From positions 1-18,561 of the forward strand of contig JANMGB010000073.1 in the NCBI GenBank assembly GCA_031374415.1: a DNA stretch of 18,561 nucleotides. The letters run 5' to 3'. This document shows positions 1 to 6,828 of this stretch, in pieces; position 1 is the stretch's first letter, and each line of letters opens with the position of its first letter. The notes under the pieces were generated by a model. That model was not told the DNA's origin. It worked only from the letters and a program-made list of their open reading frames with translations, and searched no databases. This stretch comes from CANHBY01 sp031374415. Its GTDB lineage: Bacteria > Pseudomonadota > Gammaproteobacteria > Burkholderiales > Burkholderiaceae_C. A program made the position numbers and the translations under genes.

Positions 1-652
1 CGCTGACGAAGTGATCTGCATCGACAACCCGCGCTGGTGGCAGTCTGAGAAGGAGCGCGTCATTGCACTCCAGCAGGCTGTCTCATCCAAGCGCAACAAG
101 CGATCCAACCGCCGCCGCAAGGCGGTGCGCAAGCTGGCAGCGGCACGGGGCAAGACAGCCCGCCGACGTTTGGATTGGATGCACAAGACGACAGCCAAAC
201 TGGCGGGCCAGTACGCGCTGGTAGCGAGCGAAGAATTGCAAATCGCTCGCATGACGCGCAGCGCAGCCGGGACGGTGGAAAATCCTGGTAAGAATGTCGC
301 TCAGAAAGCGGGCTTGAACCGCGAGATATTGGACACAGCCCCCGCGCTGTTTACCTCCCTGCTTCGCTGCAAAGTGCTGGAAACTGGCGGCGAATGGCTG
401 GAGGCGCCGACCCGAAAGCTCAAGCCCTCTCAGCGGTGCCCGCACTGCTGGGCCGTGCAAAAAAAGACGCTATCGGATCGAGTGCACACATGCGCGCAAT
501 GCGGGCACACAGAGCCCCGAGACATCGCCTCAGCACGAGTTGTGTTGCGATGGGCCTTGGAGGTTGAAGACACAGGCCGGGAACCGCGCCTATACGGGGC
601 TGCTCACGCTCCCCGTGAAACTCCATCCTTTGCGCAGCATAGGGTGGAGTAG
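1..652 (+). CDS. tnpB: IS200/IS605-type TnpB (OrfB) protein, 5'-truncated by window edge
   Basis: The reading frame is open from the first bases of the window, so the N-terminal part lies outside. What is visible is the C-terminal part of TnpB, an RNA-guided nuclease of IS200/IS605 elements and an ancestor of Cas12. An Arg/Lys-rich helical stretch follows a typical 'NPRWW..SEKERVIALQQAVSSK' start. The RuvC-II acidic region is 'VASEEL'. A four-cysteine zinc ribbon (CPHC ... CAQC) is followed by 'PRDIASARVVL', which holds the RuvC-III aspartate. The RuvC-I aspartate would be just upstream of the window, so catalytic competence cannot be judged. The tail 'GREPRLYGAAHAPRETPSF' resembles the ends of betaproteobacterial TnpB proteins as I remember them. 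The last codons and the stop overlap the 3' end of the opposing response regulator gene, so the element boundary lies inside this overlap. No TnpA gene is visible. Confidence 0.85.
   Translation, partial: ADEVICIDNPRWWQSEKERVIALQQAVSSKRNKRSNRRRKAVRKLAAARGKTARRRLDWMHKTTAKLAGQYALVASEELQIARMTRSAAGTVENPGKNVAQKAGLNREILDTAPALFTSLLRCKVLETGGEWLEAPTRKLKPSQRCPHCWAVQKKTLSDRVHTCAQCGHTEPRDIASARVVLRWALEVEDTGREPRLYGAAHAPRETPSFAQHRVE
594..616. repeat. Hairpin near the right end of the tnpB element
   Basis: Arms ACGGGG (594-599) and CCCCGT (611-616) are perfectly complementary around an 11-base loop. A subterminal imperfect hairpin downstream of tnpB is characteristic of IS200/IS605 ends, where it is recognised by TnpA and forms part of the guide RNA. 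That this hairpin plays that role is inference from position. Confidence 0.45.
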
Positions 653-1323
653 TTCATACCATGCACCGTGCAGACGATCTCAGGGTTTTTGGCGTCAACT
701 TCAATCAACTTGCGCAGCTTCGAGATGTGCTGATCCAGTGTGCGGCTGTTGGGAAAATAGTCCCGACCCCAACACACGTTGAACAGCGTGTCGCGGTCCA
801 CCACCTTGCTGCGGTTCTGAAACAGGCACTGCAGAATCTTCACGTCACGCAGACTCAGCTCGATCTGCTGAGGGCCCCGCCTCGCGCGCAGTTGGTCCGG
901 AAACAGTTCAAGGTCGCCAAAACGAATCACCTCGCTGCCGATTTCCTTGACCGGTTTATGCGCCAGCGTGCGGCGTGTCACGGCTCGAATCCGCGCAATC
1001 ACCTCGCGGGTGCCGAAGGGTTTCATGATGTAGTCGTCTGCGCCGAGCTCAAGGCCCACCACGCGATCAATTTCCTCTGACTTGGCGCTGATGAAGATGA
1101 CCGGCACATCAACGTCCATGCGCCGTATCTCACGGAACACCGCGTACCCGTCGCGTTTGGGCATCATGATGTCGAGCAGCACCACCTGGGGCGCTTGCTG
1201 GTGGAACAGCTGCAAGGCCTCTTCCCCGTCACGCGCGAGCAAAGAGGTATAGCCTTCGGCCTCCACCACGGCGCACAAGCCGTCGCCGATGTTGCGGTCA
1301 TCTTCGGCAATCAAAACTTTCAT
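604..1323 (-). CDS. OmpR/PhoB-family two-component response regulator
   Basis: A 239-residue DNA-binding response regulator. The receiver domain spans about residues 1-120, with the acidic pocket 'AEDD' (E7-D9), phosphoacceptor D51 in 'LLDIMMPKRDGY', the Ser79 switch residue and K101 in 'IMKPF'. The winged-helix effector spans about residues 135-228 ('LSLRDVKILQCLF', 'SRTLDQHISKLRKLIE', 'TVHGMNY'). The start at 1323 gives the standard 'MKVLIAEDD' opening; an upstream in-frame extension lacks homology. The ATG overlaps the stop of the kinase remnant by four bases, which indicates an operon pair. The last ~14 residues, after 'GMNYS', are atypical and are read through the junction with the tnpB element, so the natural C-terminus was probably replaced. 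Its cognate kinase is broken, so it may be an orphan. The input signal is unknown. Confidence 0.88.
   Translation of the reverse strand: MKVLIAEDDRNIGDGLCAVVEAEGYTSLLARDGEEALQLFHQQAPQVVLLDIMMPKRDGYAVFREIRRMDVDVPVIFISAKSEEIDRVVGLELGADDYIMKPFGTREVIARIRAVTRRTLAHKPVKEIGSEVIRFGDLELFPDQLRARRGPQQIELSLRDVKILQCLFQNRSKVVDRDTLFNVCWGRDYFPNSRTLDQHISKLRKLIEVDAKNPEIVCTVHGMNYSTLCCAKDGVSRGA
620..650. repeat. Second hairpin across the tnpB stop / response-regulator end
   Basis: ACTCCATCC (620-628) pairs with GGGTGGAGT (642-650), with one T-G wobble and a 13-base loop. The hairpin includes the first base of the tnpB stop codon and lies within the last codons of the opposing regulator gene. It may be the true transposon end or a shared terminator. 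There is no T-run on either side, so a classical intrinsic terminator is not supported. Confidence 0.4.
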
Positions 1324-1790
1324 GCGTTCTCCTGCACGGGTGCGGTGCGCAGCACGACGCGGAAACAAGCCCCTGGAGTCACCTCGCACAGGCTCACTTC
1401 ACCGCCATGCAGGCGCGCCAGGCGGCGGGCAATATCGAGCCCAATGCCGGTTCCGGCGACGCCGTCGGTCAAGCGCGAACTGACCCGGTAGAACGGTTGA
1501 AACACGCGATCACGGTCAGCAACCGCAATGCCGGGGCCAAAATCGCGTACCTCGATGGTGCTCAATCCTGCTTGTTGAGTGCTCTTGATGTGAATCGCCC
1601 CCCCCAGAGGCCGCGTATTTTTCGACGTTGCTGATCAGGTTGTTGAGGATTTGCTCCAGCACCAGCGGGTCCAGCCAAACCAGCGCGTCGGCGTGGGCTT
1701 CGATGCGTTTGATGATGCCCTTGGCATCCAGCGCTGGTTGAAACGCCGCGATGCAGCGTCCGATCACGTCGTCCATACACACCAGACGCT
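1320..1790 (-). pseudogene. Sensor histidine kinase remnant (ATPase domain only, frameshifted)
   Basis: The minus strand carries most of a HATPase_c domain of a sensor kinase. It has the N box 'EQILNNLISNVEKYA', G1 box 'DFGPGI', F box 'FQPFYR' and G2 box 'GTGIGLDIARRL'. The first part, down to 'EKYAASGG', is in one frame. The second part, from 'IHIKSTQQAGLSTIEV' to the stop at 1320, is in another. The switch falls in a run of eight G (minus strand; C at 1598-1605), and seven G would restore one continuous frame. The sensor region and the dimerisation domain with the phospho-His are missing. Homology stops at about 1785-1800, next to tRNA-Gly, so the upper end given is approximate. The gene overlaps the response regulator start by four bases. 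Even with the frame repaired it could not work as a sensor kinase. Confidence 0.85.
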
Positions 1791-1791
1791 G

Positions 1792-1797
1792 TAGAAT
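1792..1797 (+). promoter_or_regulatory. Likely -10 box of tRNA-Gly
   Basis: TAGAAT matches the sigma-70 -10 consensus at five of six positions and ends 11 bases before the first base of the tRNA. This would place the transcript start a few bases upstream of the mature 5' end. No convincing -35 box is seen 16-18 bases upstream, where the sequence is kinase coding sequence on the other strand. Confidence 0.5.
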
Positions 1798-1808
1798 CGC
1801 CTCCCTAC

Positions 1809-1882
1809 GCGGGTGTAGTTCAATGGTAGAACGGCAGCTTCCCAAGCTTCATACGAGGGTTCGATTCCCTTCACCCGCTCCA
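1809..1882 (+). tRNA. tRNA-Gly, anticodon CCC
   Basis: A full 74-base cloverleaf with the 3' CCA encoded. The acceptor arms GCGGGTG and CACCCGC pair at all seven positions. The D arm is GTTC..GAAC and the anticodon loop is TTCCCAA, giving CCC, which reads Gly GGG codons. The T loop is TTCGATT within the GAGGG/CCCTT stem. The sequence is very close to what I recall of the E. coli tRNA-Gly(CCC) gene. One C-T mismatch is seen in the second pair of the anticodon stem. The discriminator base is T. Translating this strand gives a spurious peptide, not a gene. Confidence 0.97.
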
Positions 1883-1944
1883 CATATCGACCTGGTTGCT
1901 CGACCCTTGACGGTCGCGCCTGGGCTCTCAGTGCACTCTTCCCG

Positions 1945-2877
1945 ATGTCCTCGAAGTCGACACGCGTGCTGGCCCTTCATGGTGACAGCGACCCCCTGAT
2001 TCAGGATGTTGCGGCATCCAGCCTTGGGCCGTTCAGCATTCAATGGCTGAATTCTGCACAGGCGCTGGCCTGCGCAGTGGGGGCGGATGATGTGCACGCC
2101 GCAGTGTTGACCGTTCAGCAAGCCGAGTCCTTGGGCTTGGCGCTGGAGCGCTGTGCGTTGAATGCCGCCGTGGTCTTGCTGGCCGATCCGTCTGAGGGCG
2201 CAACTGACATCGCTGCCGCCGACTTGAAGCGTTGGTTGCAACTGGGTGTGCAGGACATTTTGACCCCCCACGACTGCTTGAGCGGAGGTTTGGCGCGTCG
2301 TCTTTGCGCCGCTCTGGAGCGTCACAGTCTGGCCTGTGAAATGCGCCGGGCCTACGCCACCGATTTGGGCACCGGCTTGCCCCATGAGCAACAACTGATC
2401 GAACACATGAGCCATCTGATGGCCCTGCGCGAGCGCGAGCCCGCCCCAATGGCCGTGTTGGTGTTGCGTGTTGAAGGCTTGGCCACGGCGGAAGCCCGGG
2501 TTGGGGCTCAGGCCGCAGCGGTGTTGCGTCGCAAATTGGCAGTGCGCTTGCGGGCCGGTGTGCGGGCCAGTGATGTCGTGGCCGCGCTCGACAACCAGCT
2601 GTTTGGCGTCTTGCTGGCCTCCGTGGCCTCACCGGATCAAGCGGCCCGTGTGGGGCGCAAGCTGCTTTCGTCCTTGCATGCACCTTTCAAAGTAGGTGGG
2701 CATGACTTGACCGTCTCCACCGCGTTGGGCATCGGGCAGTACCCACAAGACGGCGCCCAGCCTGCGGTGTTGCTTCATCACGCCATCTCGGTGGCGACCT
2801 CCGCGCGCGCTGAGGGGCGGGCAGGCTTTGCCAACTTCGGCGAGGGCGTTGCGCCACGCGCAGCCAACGAAGAGTGA
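1945..2877 (+). CDS. Degenerate GGDEF-domain protein
   Basis: A 310-residue cytoplasmic protein without signal peptide or membrane segment. Residues ~5-130 resemble a receiver-like alpha/beta domain without the phosphorylation residues. Residues ~140-300 follow the GGDEF fold: 'TDLGTGLPHEQQL' stands for the usual D-x-L-T-G-L-x-N-R start, and 'STALGIGQYPQDG' with 'AISVATSARAEGR' for its end. The signature GG(D/E)EF loop is replaced by D216-N-Q-L-F, so diguanylate cyclase activity is not expected. It may bind nucleotide or partner proteins instead. It lies downstream of tRNA-Gly and upstream of alaS in the same direction. The ATG at 1945 was chosen because the protein aligns from there; the ribosome-binding site is weak. 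The function is not known to me. Confidence 0.75.
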   Translation: MSSKSTRVLALHGDSDPLIQDVAASSLGPFSIQWLNSAQALACAVGADDVHAAVLTVQQAESLGLALERCALNAAVVLLADPSEGATDIAAADLKRWLQLGVQDILTPHDCLSGGLARRLCAALERHSLACEMRRAYATDLGTGLPHEQQLIEHMSHLMALREREPAPMAVLVLRVEGLATAEARVGAQAAAVLRRKLAVRLRAGVRASDVVAALDNQLFGVLLASVASPDQAARVGRKLLSSLHAPFKVGGHDLTVSTALGIGQYPQDGAQPAVLLHHAISVATSARAEGRAGFANFGEGVAPRAANEE

Positions 2878-2920
2878 GCCCCGCGGGGGCGGCAAGTGCG
2901 TCGATAATCCGCAGATGCCC

Positions 2921-3058
2921 AGCCTGTGCGCAGGCTCATCAAAAAACTGAAATCGGTTTGAAACCCCGGCCTTCAGGCCGGAGAGCCCCGAAGGGGCGAC
3001 TCGTTGGGAGGGGATGCAAACCCCTTCCAACAGCCTACACACCGACCTTTAGGTCGGT
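2921..3058. repeat. Cluster of five short hairpins upstream of alaS
   Basis: The 209-base gap between the GGDEF gene and alaS holds five perfect or near-perfect hairpins: 2921-2936 (AGCCTG/CAGGCT), 2966-2981 (CCGGCC-TTCA-GGCCGG), 2985-2997 (GCCCC-GAA-GGGGC), 3003-3031 (11-bp stem with one G-T pair, loop 3014-3020) and 3041-3058 (ACCGACC-TTTA-GGTCGGT). The second and fifth follow one pattern, CCGRCC-TTYA-GGYCGG, with compensated changes. Such hairpins occur at ends of IS200/IS605 elements and REP-like repeats. They would also form a structured leader if the alaS transcript starts upstream. No T-run follows any of them. Confidence 0.7.
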
Positions 3059-3086
3059 CGAATGTTTGCTCCGAGAAAGAGAAGCC

Positions 3087-5723
3087 ATGAAAGCCTCCGA
3101 CATCCGCCGCCAATTTTTGAATTTCTTTGAGTCCAAAGGGCACACCATCGTGCCGTCCAGCCCAGTGGTGCCAGGGGACGATCCCACGCTGTTGTTCACC
3201 AACGCGGGCATGAACCAGTTCAAAGATGTCTTTCTGGGCTTTGACAAACGCGCCTACCAACGTGCCACCACCTCGCAAAAGTGCATCCGTGCTGGCGGCA
3301 AACACAACGACCTCGAGAACGTGGGCTACACCGCCCGGCACCACACCTTCTTTGAGATGCTGGGCAATTTCAGCTTCGGTGACTACTTCAAGCACGACGC
3401 CATTTCCTTTGCCTGGGAACTGCTGACCGAGGTTTACAAGCTGCCCAAGGACAAGCTCTGGGTCACGGTCTACGCTGAAGACGACGAGGCCTACGGCATT
3501 TGGCGCGACACCATTGGCGTGCCCACCGAGCGCATCGTGCGCATTGGCGACAACAAGGGCGCGCGCTACGCGTCCGATAACTTTTGGATGATGGGTGACA
3601 CGGGCCCCTGCGGACCTTGTACCGAAATTTTCTACGACCACGGGCCTGAGGTCGCCGGTGGTCCGCCGGGCAGCCCCAACGAAGACGGTGACCGCTACAT
3701 CGAGATTTGGAACAACGTCTTCATGCAGTTCAACCGTGACGAGGCGGGTGTCATGCACCCCTTGCCTCGTCCGAGCGTGGACACGGGCATGGGGCTGGAA
3801 CGTATCACCGCGGTGATGCAGCATGTGCACAGCAACTACGAGATCGATCTCTTTGTGGCGCTGATCGCAGCCGCCAAGCAGGCGGTCGATGCTGCGGGCG
3901 GCGGTGACTGCGATTTGCAGGCCCCATCGCTCAAAGTCATTGCCGACCACATCCGGGCTTGTGCTTTTACCGTGGCCGATGGTGTTGTGCCTGACCGGGC
4001 TGGCCGGGGCTATGTGCTGCGCCGCATTTGCCGCCGCGCCATTCGCCATGGCTACAAGCTCGGCGCGCGCCAGCCCTTCTTCCATCGGCTCGTGGATGCA
4101 CTGAGCCGCGAAATGGGTGAGGCCTACCCCGAGCTCAAGCAGCAAGGTCAACGCATCAGCGACATCCTCAAGCAAGAGGAAGAAGGGTTCTTCCGCACCA
4201 TCGATCACGGCATGGAGATCCTGGAGTCGGCTTTGGCCACCCTGGGCAGTCACGCTGTCCTCGATGGTGATACCGCATTCAAGCTGCACGACACCTATGG
4301 TTTTCCGGTCGATCTCACCGCCGACATCTGCCGCGAGCGTGGGCTGACGGTCGACGTGGTGCGCTTTGACGCTTGCCTGGCCGAGCAAAAGAGGATGTCC
4401 CGCGAAGCAGGCAAGTTCAAACTGGCCCAAGGCATCGAGTACAGCGGCGTGGACACCACCTTTCATGGCTTTGAGCAACTCAGCCACGCGCAGTCCGAAG
4501 TCACTGCCTTGTATGTGGACGGCGCGCCGGTGGCCCAGGTGCGCGCGGGTGACGATGCCGTGATCGTGCTCAACCACACGCCGTTTTACGCTGAGAGCGG
4601 TGGTCAGGTGGGCGACACGGGTGAGCTGCGCAACAGCACAGCGCTGGTCCAGGTTGATGACACGGTCAAAATTCAAGCCAAGGTGTTTGCGCACCAAGGC
4701 CGTGTGGTGGAAGGCGAAATCAAGGTCGGCGATGTGCTCAGCGCCAGGGTAGACGCCTCCCAGCGCGCACGCATCAAACGCAACCACAGCGCCACCCACC
4801 TGATGCACAAGGCCTTGCGCGAGGTGCTGGGCGAGCACGTGCAGCAAAAGGGCTCCTTGGTCACGCCGGAGCGCACGCGCTTTGACTTTGCGCACAACGC
4901 CCCCGTGACGCCGGAGCAAAAGGCCCGCGTGGAGGCCCTGGTCAACGCCGAAATCCTGGCCAATGCCGCGACCCAGGCGCGTGTCATGGCCATCGAGGAC
5001 GCGCAGAAGGTCGGCGCCATGATGTTGTTTGGCGAAAAATACGGCGACGAAGTGCGCGTGCTCGACATCGGCAGCAGCCGCGAGTTGTGCGGCGGCACTC
5101 ACGTTGGCCGCACGGGTGACATCGGCTTGTTCAAGATCGTGGCTGAGGGCGGCGTGGCGGCAGGCGTGCGGCGTGTCGAGGCCGTCACCGGCGACAACGC
5201 CTTGGCCTACCTGCAACAACTAGAGACCACCCTGCAACAAGCGGCAGGCAGCCTGCGCGCGACCCCCGCTGAACTCAATCAGCGTCTGGGCCAGGTGTTG
5301 GAGCACGTTCGCGGGCTCGAAAAGGAGTGTGAGGCTCTCAAGGGCCGCATGGCCTCAGCCCAAGGCGATGGCCTCGCAAGCCAGGCCATCGACATCCAAG
5401 GCATCAAGGTCTTGGCGGTGCAGTTGGAGGGTGCGGACGCCAAAGCCCTGCGCGACACCGTGGACCAGCTCAAAAACAAGCTCAAGACGGCAGTGATCGT
5501 GCTGGCCAGCGCAGACGCTGGCAAGGTTCAGTTGGCCGCGGGTGTCACGGCCGACCGTATGGCTCAGGTGAAGGCGGGCGAGTTGGTCAACTTCGTGGCC
5601 CAACAAGTCGGTGGCAAAGGCGGCGGCAAGCCCGACCTGGCCATGGCCGGGGGCACCGATCCCGCCTCCTTGCCGCAAGCCCTGGCGTCGGTGGCCGAGT
5701 GGGTGCGTTCGCGGCTTGCTTGA
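3087..5723 (+). CDS. alaS: Alanine--tRNA ligase
   Basis: An 878-residue class II aminoacyl-tRNA synthetase that charges tRNA-Ala; E. coli AlaS is about 876. The N-terminal catalytic core shows 'PGDDPTLLFTNAGMNQFKD', 'CIRAGGKHNDLENVG', 'HHTFFEMLGNFSFGDYFK', 'GDTGPCGPCTEIFYD' and the motif 3 region 'PSVDTGMGLERI'. The editing domain has the zinc-binding H567-x3-H571 ('NHSATHLMHKAL') and C668-x3-H672 ('ELCGGTHVGRTGD'), which clears mischarged Ser/Gly-tRNA. The C-Ala domain ends with the glycine-rich 'GGKGGGKPDLAMAGG'. The start at 3087 gives the canonical 'MKASDIRRQFLNFFESKGH' and follows a purine-rich GAGAAAGAGAAG ribosome site. The frame is open back to 2874, but that stretch translates the hairpin cluster and is not coding. 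Confidence 0.98.
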   Translation: MKASDIRRQFLNFFESKGHTIVPSSPVVPGDDPTLLFTNAGMNQFKDVFLGFDKRAYQRATTSQKCIRAGGKHNDLENVGYTARHHTFFEMLGNFSFGDYFKHDAISFAWELLTEVYKLPKDKLWVTVYAEDDEAYGIWRDTIGVPTERIVRIGDNKGARYASDNFWMMGDTGPCGPCTEIFYDHGPEVAGGPPGSPNEDGDRYIEIWNNVFMQFNRDEAGVMHPLPRPSVDTGMGLERITAVMQHVHSNYEIDLFVALIAAAKQAVDAAGGGDCDLQAPSLKVIADHIRACAFTVADGVVPDRAGRGYVLRRICRRAIRHGYKLGARQPFFHRLVDALSREMGEAYPELKQQGQRISDILKQEEEGFFRTIDHGMEILESALATLGSHAVLDGDTAFKLHDTYGFPVDLTADICRERGLTVDVVRFDACLAEQKRMSREAGKFKLAQGIEYSGVDTTFHGFEQLSHAQSEVTALYVDGAPVAQVRAGDDAVIVLNHTPFYAESGGQVGDTGELRNSTALVQVDDTVKIQAKVFAHQGRVVEGEIKVGDVLSARVDASQRARIKRNHSATHLMHKALREVLGEHVQQKGSLVTPERTRFDFAHNAPVTPEQKARVEALVNAEILANAATQARVMAIEDAQKVGAMMLFGEKYGDEVRVLDIGSSRELCGGTHVGRTGDIGLFKIVAEGGVAAGVRRVEAVTGDNALAYLQQLETTLQQAAGSLRATPAELNQRLGQVLEHVRGLEKECEALKGRMASAQGDGLASQAIDIQGIKVLAVQLEGADAKALRDTVDQLKNKLKTAVIVLASADAGKVQLAAGVTADRMAQVKAGELVNFVAQQVGGKGGGKPDLAMAGGTDPASLPQALASVAEWVRSRLA

Positions 5724-5743
5724 GAGGGGTGCCGCTACCCCTC
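5724..5743 (+). terminator. Hairpin directly after alaS
   Basis: GAGGGGT (5724-5730) and ACCCCTC (5737-5743) form a perfect 7-bp stem with a 6-base loop, directly after the alaS stop. A T-run is missing, so this is a terminator-like or mRNA-end hairpin rather than a clear intrinsic terminator. Confidence 0.5.
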
Positions 5744-5907
5744 ATGATTCAACCTTAAGAAGTTGGTTTTCGCTCCGATATATCGAGGGAAGCTAAGTCC
5801 TGTCGAAGCGGTCTGCATGAGGCCGTTCTTTCAAGGCTTGGCCGTCTGCAGCCGCGCCATGTTGACCAGGCTGCGTGAAGGCTGAATGCAGAGTAAGGAG
5901 TGCGACT
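5744..5907. other. Intergenic stretch between alaS and the FGE-fold gene
   Basis: These 164 bases contain no open frame with homology. The only clear signal is the ribosome-binding site TAAGGAG at 5894-5900, seven bases before the ATG at 5908. A TTGACC near 5865 could be a -35 box, but no good -10 box follows at the right distance. Confidence 0.5.
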
Positions 5908-6816
5908 ATGAATCACGCCCGGAATTGTCAAGGACACCTTGATCTTCGCAACTCGACTGTCGTTTGGGCAGGGGGGTGGTTGCTATGCTTGTGTGTTGGT
6001 TCAGCAGCACGGGCTGCGCCACCGGTTCCTGCCGTGCCTGCCACGCCAGTGGTCGCCCCCACCGCCACGAGCTCGGCCGCACCCGCGGGTGTCATGCGAG
6101 ACTGCAACGTCTGCCCCGACCTGGTGTCGATACCTGCAGGCAATTTCATGATGGGCTCAGCCAAAACCGAGGCGGACCGTGAGACCAGCGAGGGCCCTCA
6201 ACGGCGTGTGAACGTTGGTGCCTTTTTGCTCGGAAAATTTGAAGTTACCCAAGGTCAATGGAAAAAGGTGATGGGTAACAACCCCAGTATTCATGCCCAG
6301 TGTGGCGATGATTGCCCTGTTGACAACATCAGCTGGGACAACGCCCACGAATACATCAAAAAATTGACCGAAGTGTCTGGCAAGTCTTACCGTTTGCCAA
6401 CTGAGGCCGAGTGGGAGTACGCGAGTCGGGGGGGTAGCACGACCCCTTTTTATACCGGCACAACCATCACTACCGAGCAGGCAAATTTTGATGGCACTTT
6501 CTCACACAAAGGTGGTGCCAAGGGCGCTTGGCGCCAAGCGTCAATTCCTGTCGGTAGTTTTCCGGCGAACCCCTGGGGCTTGCACGACATGCTCGGCAAC
6601 GTGTCCGAATGGACGCAGGATGTGTGGCATGAAAACTATGATGGTGCGCCTATGGACGGCTCATCATGGTCAGCGGGCGGGGATCAACTTCGGCGTGTGG
6701 TGCGCGGAGGCTCTTGGTACAGCTATGGCCGGAGTCTGCGCAGCGCTACACGGATCGCCTACACCCGTGGCAACCGCCTGCACAGCCTGGGCCTGCGGGT
6801 TGCTCGAGGCCCTTGA
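5908..6816 (+). CDS. Exported protein with formylglycine-generating-enzyme (SUMF1) fold
   Basis: A 302-residue protein. The start at 5908 follows a strong TAAGGAG site. An N-terminal signal peptide ('VVWAGGWLLCLCVGSAARA', predicted cut after A36) and an Ala/Pro/Thr-rich linker (37-62) lead to an FGE-sulfatase domain (~66-300). Its hallmarks are 'LVSIPAGNFMMGS' (72-84), 'EVTQGQWKKVMG', 'RLPTEAEWEYASRGG' (from 162), 'WGLHDMLGNVSEWTQD' (GNVSEW at 230-235) and 'RVVRGGSWYSYGRSLR' (RGGSW at 266-270). True formylglycine-generating enzymes carry two catalytic cysteines after the GGSW motif; here the positions read Tyr-Ser-Tyr, so that activity is not expected. Two Cys pairs, C66/C69 (CNVC) and a later CGDDC, may form disulfides in the periplasm. 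It stands alone and converges with yqaA. Its role, such as envelope binding or a recruited enzyme, is unknown. Confidence 0.88.
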   Translation: MNHARNCQGHLDLRNSTVVWAGGWLLCLCVGSAARAAPPVPAVPATPVVAPTATSSAAPAGVMRDCNVCPDLVSIPAGNFMMGSAKTEADRETSEGPQRRVNVGAFLLGKFEVTQGQWKKVMGNNPSIHAQCGDDCPVDNISWDNAHEYIKKLTEVSGKSYRLPTEAEWEYASRGGSTTPFYTGTTITTEQANFDGTFSHKGGAKGAWRQASIPVGSFPANPWGLHDMLGNVSEWTQDVWHENYDGAPMDGSSWSAGGDQLRRVVRGGSWYSYGRSLRSATRIAYTRGNRLHSLGLRVARGP

Positions 6817-6828
6817 TACGATACCAGT

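Larger units (their letters stand above)
1..650 (+). mobile_element. Partial IS200/IS605-family element
   Basis: The tnpB fragment plus hairpins at 594-616 and 620-650 define the right part of an insertion sequence whose left part lies outside the window. The right boundary is not sharp and lies somewhere between about 616 and 650, inside the shared 3' end with the response regulator gene. These elements transpose as single strands and do not make target duplications, so no duplication is expected. Confidence 0.6.

Noticed and set aside
1751..1999. Open frame on the plus strand through tRNA-Gly
   Set aside because: The peptide is a translation of the tRNA itself, a well-known false gene.
2874..3086. 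In-frame extension upstream of alaS
   Set aside because: It reads through the hairpin cluster; the canonical AlaS N-terminus begins at 3087 with a purine-rich ribosome site.
2973..5219. 748-codon open frame antisense to alaS
   Set aside because: Shadow of alaS caused by high G+C codon use; no recognisable domains.
5805..5815. GAAGCGGTCT occurring near 5810 and again near 6871 in element A
   Set aside because: A single 10-base match without surrounding similarity.
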